Source of the DNA: CAZGSG01 sp964528095
GTDB taxonomy: Bacteria; Bacteroidota; Bacteroidia; Chitinophagales; Chitinophagaceae
Reading direction: 5' to 3'
Assembly: GCA_964528095.1 (NCBI GenBank)
Contig: CAZGSG010000283.1
Location: 1-7,602, forward strand
Length of the DNA: 7,602 nucleotides
Shown piece after piece: positions 4,886 through 7,602 of this stretch. Made by a program: the position numbers and the translations under genes. Position 1 is the first letter of the stretch. Every line of letters starts with the position of its first letter. The notes under the pieces were generated by a model that did no database searches, had not been told where the DNA came from, and saw only the letters and a list, made by a program, of their open reading frames with translations.

Positions 4886-7000
4886 TTGGAGAAAAAAAAT
4901 TTACATATTGCCCTGGTTGGAAACCCCAACAGCGGAAAGACATCCCTTTTCAATTGTCTTACTGGCCTGAACCAGAAAGTTGGAAATTTTCCCGGAGTTA
5001 CTGTCGATAAAAAGACGGGGAGCACTATTTTGCTGGGCACAAAGGCCGAGGTGATCGACCTGCCCGGGAGTTATAGTCTTTATCCGCGCCGGCTTGACGA
5101 ATGGGTGAGTTATAAAGTATTACTTGGCCAGGATGAAGAGGTGAAGGCAGATGTAGTTGTTGCGGTGGCAGATGCCAGCAACCTGAAAAGAAATCTCTTA
5201 TTTTGCACACAGCTGATTGATCTGAAAATACCGGTTGTCATTGCGCTGACCATGATGGATGTAGCGAACAGGAAGGGAATAAAGATTAATATCCAGGAGC
5301 TGGAAAGAGAATTGGGTGTGCCCGTTGTAGCTGTTAATCCGCGGAAGCAGAAAGGCATCGACCCCTTAAAGAAAGCTGTTCTGCAAACAGCACAGCATCT
5401 CTATCAATCGCCAGCCAGGGATTTTATTGACAATAAAGCGCTGGCAACAGAGTCAATCACTTCGATGAAACAGATCTTACCGGAACTGAGCGATTATTCG
5501 GCGATCCATCATCTTATCAATCATGAATCATTCCGTTATTCTGCAGCCATGCAGGAAACCATAGAAGGAATTGAAAAGAAGACCCTTTTCAACCCCACAA
5601 AAACCCAGGCAGAGGAGATACTTCAACGGTATACACGGATCAAGCATATTATGAAGGTTTCTGTATCGGAGCCGGATCCATTGCAGAAATCGCTTTTTTC
5701 AGAAAAACTGGACACTCTTTTTCTTCATCGGCGTTGGGGCTATGTGTTCCTGCTGGCAGTACTTTTTCTTTTATTTCAATGTGTTTTTTGGCTGGCCTCC
5801 TTTCCGATGGATTGGATTGATGCGGGTTTCACCGGCTTATCAGGCTGGCTCTCTGATGTGCTGCCACAGAACTTATTTTCAGATCTTTTAATCAATGGCG
5901 TTATAGCAGGACTGGGGGGAATTGTGATTTTCGTACCGCAGATCATGATCCTGTTTGGACTTATCACGATCCTGGAAGATACCGGCTACATGGCCCGTAT
6001 CAGTTTTCTCACTGACCGGCTAATGAGAAGTGTGGGGTTGAATGGTAAAAGTGTGATGCCTATGATCAGCGGATTTGCCTGCGCAGTACCCGCTATTATG
6101 AGCGCGAGAAATATTGAGAATCGCAAGGAGCGGTTGCTTACTATTCTTATCACCCCATTAATGAGTTGCTCGGCAAGATTACCTGTTTATACCATCCTGA
6201 TCGGGCTGGTAATCCCCAAGACCTATTTGCTCGGATTTATCGGCGTACAGGGCTTGGTAATGATGGGGCTTTATCTCCTTGGATTGGTCATGGCGCTGAT
6301 CGTTTCTTATGTCGCTAAATTTTTTATCAATATAAAAGAAAGAAGTTTTTTTATTCTTGAATTACCCGTGTATCGTTCGCCAAGATGGAAAAATGCGGTG
6401 CAAACCATGGTCGAAAAGGCCAAGATATTTGTGTTGCAGGCCGGAAAGGTGATCATGGTGATCAGTCTTATTTTATGGGTACTAAGTTCTTTCGGCCCGG
6501 CATCACGTATGAAGCAGGTTACCCTGCAATATGAGCAACAGCTTGCAAAACCAGGAGCAGATAGCGCAACGCTTGACCAGGAACTTTCCACTGCTCGCCT
6601 TGAAAACTCCTATGCGGGCATTATGGGCAAGAGCATAGAACCGGCTATCAAACCGCTTGGATACGATTGGAAAATTGGCATCGCGCTTATTACATCCTTT
6701 GCGGCTAGAGAGGTTTTTGTTGGCACAATGGCGACCCTGTATAGTGTAGGTGATGATGACAATGATCTGCGATTAAAAGAGAAAATGAAAATGGCGGTAC
6801 GTGAAGACGGCAGCCCTGTATTTACACTCGCCTCCGGCGTGTCGCTTATGATCTTTTATGTATTCGCCATGCAATGCATGAGCACATTGGCCATCGTTAA
6901 AAGGGAGACCCGGAGTTGGAAATGGCCGACGATTCAATTTATCTATATGACAGGTCTGGCTTATATATTAAGCTGGGTGGCTTATCAACTTCTGAGCTAG
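4886..7000 (+). CDS. feoB: Ferrous iron transporter FeoB (G-domain plus membrane core)
   Basis: FeoB imports Fe(II) across the inner membrane and couples an N-terminal nucleotide-hydrolysing domain to a polytopic core. The 704-residue product has G1 GNPNSGKTS (12-20), G2 Thr39 in GVTVDKK, and G3 DLPG (58-61). G4 reads TMMD (122-125) where NxxD is expected, and G5 reads NPR (151-153) where an S-A motif is usual. A helical linker (about 165-275) leads to the membrane part with segments near 285-305, 335-360, 415-440, 450-478, 515-537, 595-615, 648-670 and 683-703. Both Gate motifs are present: GFACAVPAIMSAR with Cys399 and PLMSCSARLPVY with Cys428; Cys664 is in QCMSTLA. The start is TTG: no in-frame ATG exists between the upstream stop at 4841 and the essential G1 motif. 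No FeoA domain is fused and no feoA gene is in the window. Transcribed alone, divergently from the M28 operon. Confidence 0.96.
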   Translation: MEKKNLHIALVGNPNSGKTSLFNCLTGLNQKVGNFPGVTVDKKTGSTILLGTKAEVIDLPGSYSLYPRRLDEWVSYKVLLGQDEEVKADVVVAVADASNLKRNLLFCTQLIDLKIPVVIALTMMDVANRKGIKINIQELERELGVPVVAVNPRKQKGIDPLKKAVLQTAQHLYQSPARDFIDNKALATESITSMKQILPELSDYSAIHHLINHESFRYSAAMQETIEGIEKKTLFNPTKTQAEEILQRYTRIKHIMKVSVSEPDPLQKSLFSEKLDTLFLHRRWGYVFLLAVLFLLFQCVFWLASFPMDWIDAGFTGLSGWLSDVLPQNLFSDLLINGVIAGLGGIVIFVPQIMILFGLITILEDTGYMARISFLTDRLMRSVGLNGKSVMPMISGFACAVPAIMSARNIENRKERLLTILITPLMSCSARLPVYTILIGLVIPKTYLLGFIGVQGLVMMGLYLLGLVMALIVSYVAKFFINIKERSFFILELPVYRSPRWKNAVQTMVEKAKIFVLQAGKVIMVISLILWVLSSFGPASRMKQVTLQYEQQLAKPGADSATLDQELSTARLENSYAGIMGKSIEPAIKPLGYDWKIGIALITSFAAREVFVGTMATLYSVGDDDNDLRLKEKMKMAVREDGSPVFTLASGVSLMIFYVFAMQCMSTLAIVKRETRSWKWPTIQFIYMTGLAYILSWVAYQLLS

Positions 7001-7029
7001 GAAAAGAGAATTGCAAAATCCCTCTTTTT
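7001..7029. terminator. Probable bidirectional terminator between feoB and the serine hydrolase gene
   Basis: AAAAGAG (7002-7008) pairs perfectly with CTCTTTT (7022-7028) over a 13-base loop, beginning two bases after the feoB stop codon. The plus strand continues in T to 7030, and on the minus strand the same stem ends in TTTTCC. An alternative pairing of AAAAGAGA (7002-7009) with TCTCTTTT (7039-7046) is also possible. The stem is AT-rich and the loop long, so strength is uncertain, but its place in the 51-base convergent gap fits a shared terminator. Confidence 0.5.
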
Positions 7030-7051
7030 TCCTCTTGCTCTCTTTTGCCTT

Positions 7052-7602
7052 TTAGTCTATTGTAGGAGTCCATTTATCTTTTGGCTCAAAATAATCCCAT
7101 AACAAGTGTGAGATTTTTCTTGCCAGTGCCCAGGCTTCATTGTTATGAGTCCAGCTTGTGTCCTTATTGTTTTTAGTGAAGATCGCAACGATATACGGAT
7201 TGCTGGGTGCATTTACCAATAGTATTTCACTACGTACCGCATTCACACAGCCGTTTTTGCTAAATACTTCTATATAGGGCGGGATCTGCGAAATAGCTTC
7301 ATCCTCATCCCAGTAATTCCTGCCCAGGCAACGCATCATTCTTTCAGATGCTGCTGTACTGTAGATTTTATTGCGATAGATCAATTCGAATAGTGTTCCT
7401 ATTTCTTTGGGTGTTGTTTGCCCCCATCCATATACGGTCCTATTTTCCTCACGTCCGGGAGTCCGGGAATTAACGCGGGTATCTTTGAATCCGAGGCTAT
7501 CAAGTATTTCATTGATCCGCGTTCCTTTTCCTGCAAGCGACTGTAGCCATAGGCTTGCCGTATTATCACTTGTTGTGAGCATCAGCATGATCACTTTCTT
7601 CA
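7052..7602 (-). CDS. Serine hydrolase of the class A beta-lactamase-like fold, C-terminal part (5' end outside window)
   Basis: The minus-strand frame is open to the right edge (KKV precedes the first ATG), so the N-terminus with the expected S-x-x-K nucleophile is missing; 182 residues are visible. The fold is indicated by the SDN motif (LTTSDNTASLWLQ, bases 7562-7570), a VYGWGQTTPKEIG segment typical of this group after the omega-loop region, and a late beta strand carrying SKNGCV followed by RSEILLVNAP. In true class A beta-lactamases that late motif is K-T/S-G; here it is K-N-G (7250-7258). I recall a set of Bacteroidota envelope serine hydrolases with a similar non-canonical motif, so this is better called a beta-lactamase-like serine hydrolase than a resistance enzyme. 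The C-terminus is intact, ending FEPKDKWTPTID. Substrate and export signal cannot be judged here. Confidence 0.85.
   Translation of the reverse strand, partial: KKVIMLMLTTSDNTASLWLQSLAGKGTRINEILDSLGFKDTRVNSRTPGREENRTVYGWGQTTPKEIGTLFELIYRNKIYSTAASERMMRCLGRNYWDEDEAISQIPPYIEVFSKNGCVNAVRSEILLVNAPSNPYIVAIFTKNNKDTSWTHNNEAWALARKISHLLWDYFEPKDKWTPTID

Noticed and set aside
4761..4943. 60-codon minus-strand reading frame across the divergent intergenic region
   Set aside because: It overlaps the start of feoB on the opposite strand and the candidate promoters, and its product has no recognisable features.
1..7602. A novel defence, mobile or biosynthetic system
   Set aside because: Every large frame is accounted for by housekeeping or envelope genes with even base composition; no transposase, integrase, repeat array, tRNA or att-like duplication was seen.

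Overview
The window looks like a chromosomal stretch from a member of the Bacteroidota, most likely near Chitinophagaceae. This rests on three things: no start is preceded by a convincing Shine-Dalgarno sequence, two intergenic boxes match the Bacteroidota -7 promoter consensus TAnnTTTG, and several proteins (an IPExxxVDY-family protein, a short pterin dehydratase, a secreted protein with a lineage-typical C-terminal beta domain) are of kinds known mainly from that phylum. The assignment is an inference from protein character, not from a search.

Layout. Positions 2-670 (+) are the 3' part of rho. A 90-residue lipoprotein gene follows 16 bases later and probably shares its transcript, which ends at a strong intrinsic terminator (978-1008). 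Next is an independent (+) gene, 1107-2261, for a secreted two-domain protein of unknown function. It converges with a three-gene (-) unit read from 4713 down to 2338: a secreted M28 zinc aminopeptidase with PA-like insert and PDZ domain, an IPExxxVDY-family protein, and a short pterin-4a-carbinolamine dehydratase. Gaps of 26 and 16 bases support one operon. A 172-base divergent intergenic region (4714-4885) holds a -7 box for each direction and a 7-bp inverted repeat between them. feoB (4886-7000, +) begins at a TTG codon very close to its predicted promoter. It converges with the 3' part of a (-) serine hydrolase gene of the class A beta-lactamase fold, which runs off the right edge.

The genes do not form an obvious pathway. 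They are mostly housekeeping or envelope functions: transcription termination, ferrous iron uptake, peptide hydrolysis, pterin recycling and envelope proteins. I see no mobile element, CRISPR array, RNA gene, phage gene or defence module, and no coherent undescribed system. The points most worth a second look are the non-canonical G4 and G5 nucleotide-recognition motifs of FeoB, its near-leaderless TTG start, the uncharacterised secreted protein at 1107-2261, and the uncharacterised IPExxxVDY protein sandwiched between a peptidase and a pterin enzyme. No stretch of 300 bases or more lacks a gene.
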